Shown here: one piece after another, positions 63,404 to 64,000 of the stretch
Layout: every line of letters begins with the position of its first letter
How positions within the stretch are numbered: the first letter of the stretch is position 1
From: Capitulum mitella
Lineage: Eukaryota; Arthropoda; Thecostraca; Pollicipedomorpha; Pollicipedidae
DNA length: 64,000 nt
Direction: 5' to 3'
NCBI GenBank assembly: GCA_030062745.1
Contig: CP099839.1
Coordinates: 34,505,293-34,569,292, forward strand
The notes under the pieces: generated by a model
What the model was told of the DNA's origin: nothing
The model's database searches: none
Seen by the model: only the letters and a program-made list of their open reading frames with translations
Made by a program: the position numbers and the translations under genes

Positions 63404-64000
63404 GTAAGCATGGAATGTGAGGTCATATGTGCTGTTTGTGTTGAACTGTGCTGACATTTGTCATTGCTAATATTTCATTTCGTGCTAGGCCCTGTCTCGT
63501 TGTTTGTTGATGGGGTCTTACGGGCGCACCGACTGCCTATGGTCATATGGCGCACTCATGCCCATGTAGCGTGGGCAGGTGTCTCTTGTAAATGTTCTGT
63601 TTTGAGCCTATGCTGGTCACTATCCTTGATAGTCAATAGACATGCCAGAATAGAGTAAATCTGTAGCAGAAATGGCAATAAGACCAACCAAAAAAAGAAG
63701 AAAAGTCGTTCACAAAGGTGATTTCCCATTTTTTCAAGCTTTAGAAAAGCTACAGTGCAAGATTGAGCCCCAGAAAAACAAATTCCATAGAGCACAAGCA
63801 ATTTAAAGAAGGGCATGTTGACTTGGTTTTTGCATTTAAGTCCTCGTTAATGTACCGTAGTGGGGTACAAAGATAGCACCGTGGTTGTTTTTCAAATAGA
63901 TTGTCTCAACAGAAATGAGCCATTATAAAAATTCATGGTATGCGTTACCAAGGAGAATTTGCCCATCATTATATGGACAACATCCGTGGTCATTGCTGGC
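63404..64000. other. STAT intron downstream of the first coding exon
   Basis: Begins with a GTAAGC donor. I found no second exon before the window ends. Confidence 0.7.

Overview
Eukaryotic genomic DNA from an animal, most likely an arthropod and perhaps a crustacean. The reasons are large introns, the N-terminal exon of an arthropod-like STAT, TAGGT/TAGGC repeats that resemble the arthropod telomere motif, and long microsatellites. There are no bacterial operons. I read two host genes with confidence. Nearly everything else is non-coding DNA and repeats.

Gene 1, minus strand, runs from about 27.9 kb to beyond base 1. It is a TMEM132-family membrane/adhesion protein. Exon 1 (signal peptide, 27818-27866), exon 2 (13262-14069, the conserved N-terminal TMEM132 region) and exon 3 (1585-1752) have matching splice phases across introns of 13.7 and 11.5 kb. 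A fourth exon may start at 53 and leave the window. Intron 1 holds nested TTAA elements, a 2.1 kb inverted-repeat structure and a hAT-like element. Intron 2 holds a MULE-like element, a TTAA element, a MITE and a 39-bp minisatellite. Next to exon 3 lie long UG and UC repeats in the sense of the transcript.

Gene 2, plus strand, is STAT. Its first coding exon is at 63285-63403. A small CpG-containing patch at 53.76-54.05 kb may be its promoter and 5' UTR exon. The putative intron between them is almost free of CpG (seven in 4.84 kb), as expected of a germline-methylated gene body. The TMEM132 introns and the intergenic DNA are not depleted.

The middle, 28-52 kb, is intergenic and packed with mobile elements. 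At least three families of short TTAA-flanked (piggyBac-like) non-autonomous elements are present. There are also two copies of a 2.5 kb hAT-like element carrying GC-rich minisatellites (one split by a cluster of TTAA elements), a Penelope-like retroelement fragment with inverted ends, two LINE fragments and several MITEs. Insertions nested in one another give relative ages. Many TTAA elements carry clusters of AGGTCA nuclear-receptor half-sites. No active transposase gene is visible; a broken Tc1/mariner transposase lies at 59.1-59.7 kb.
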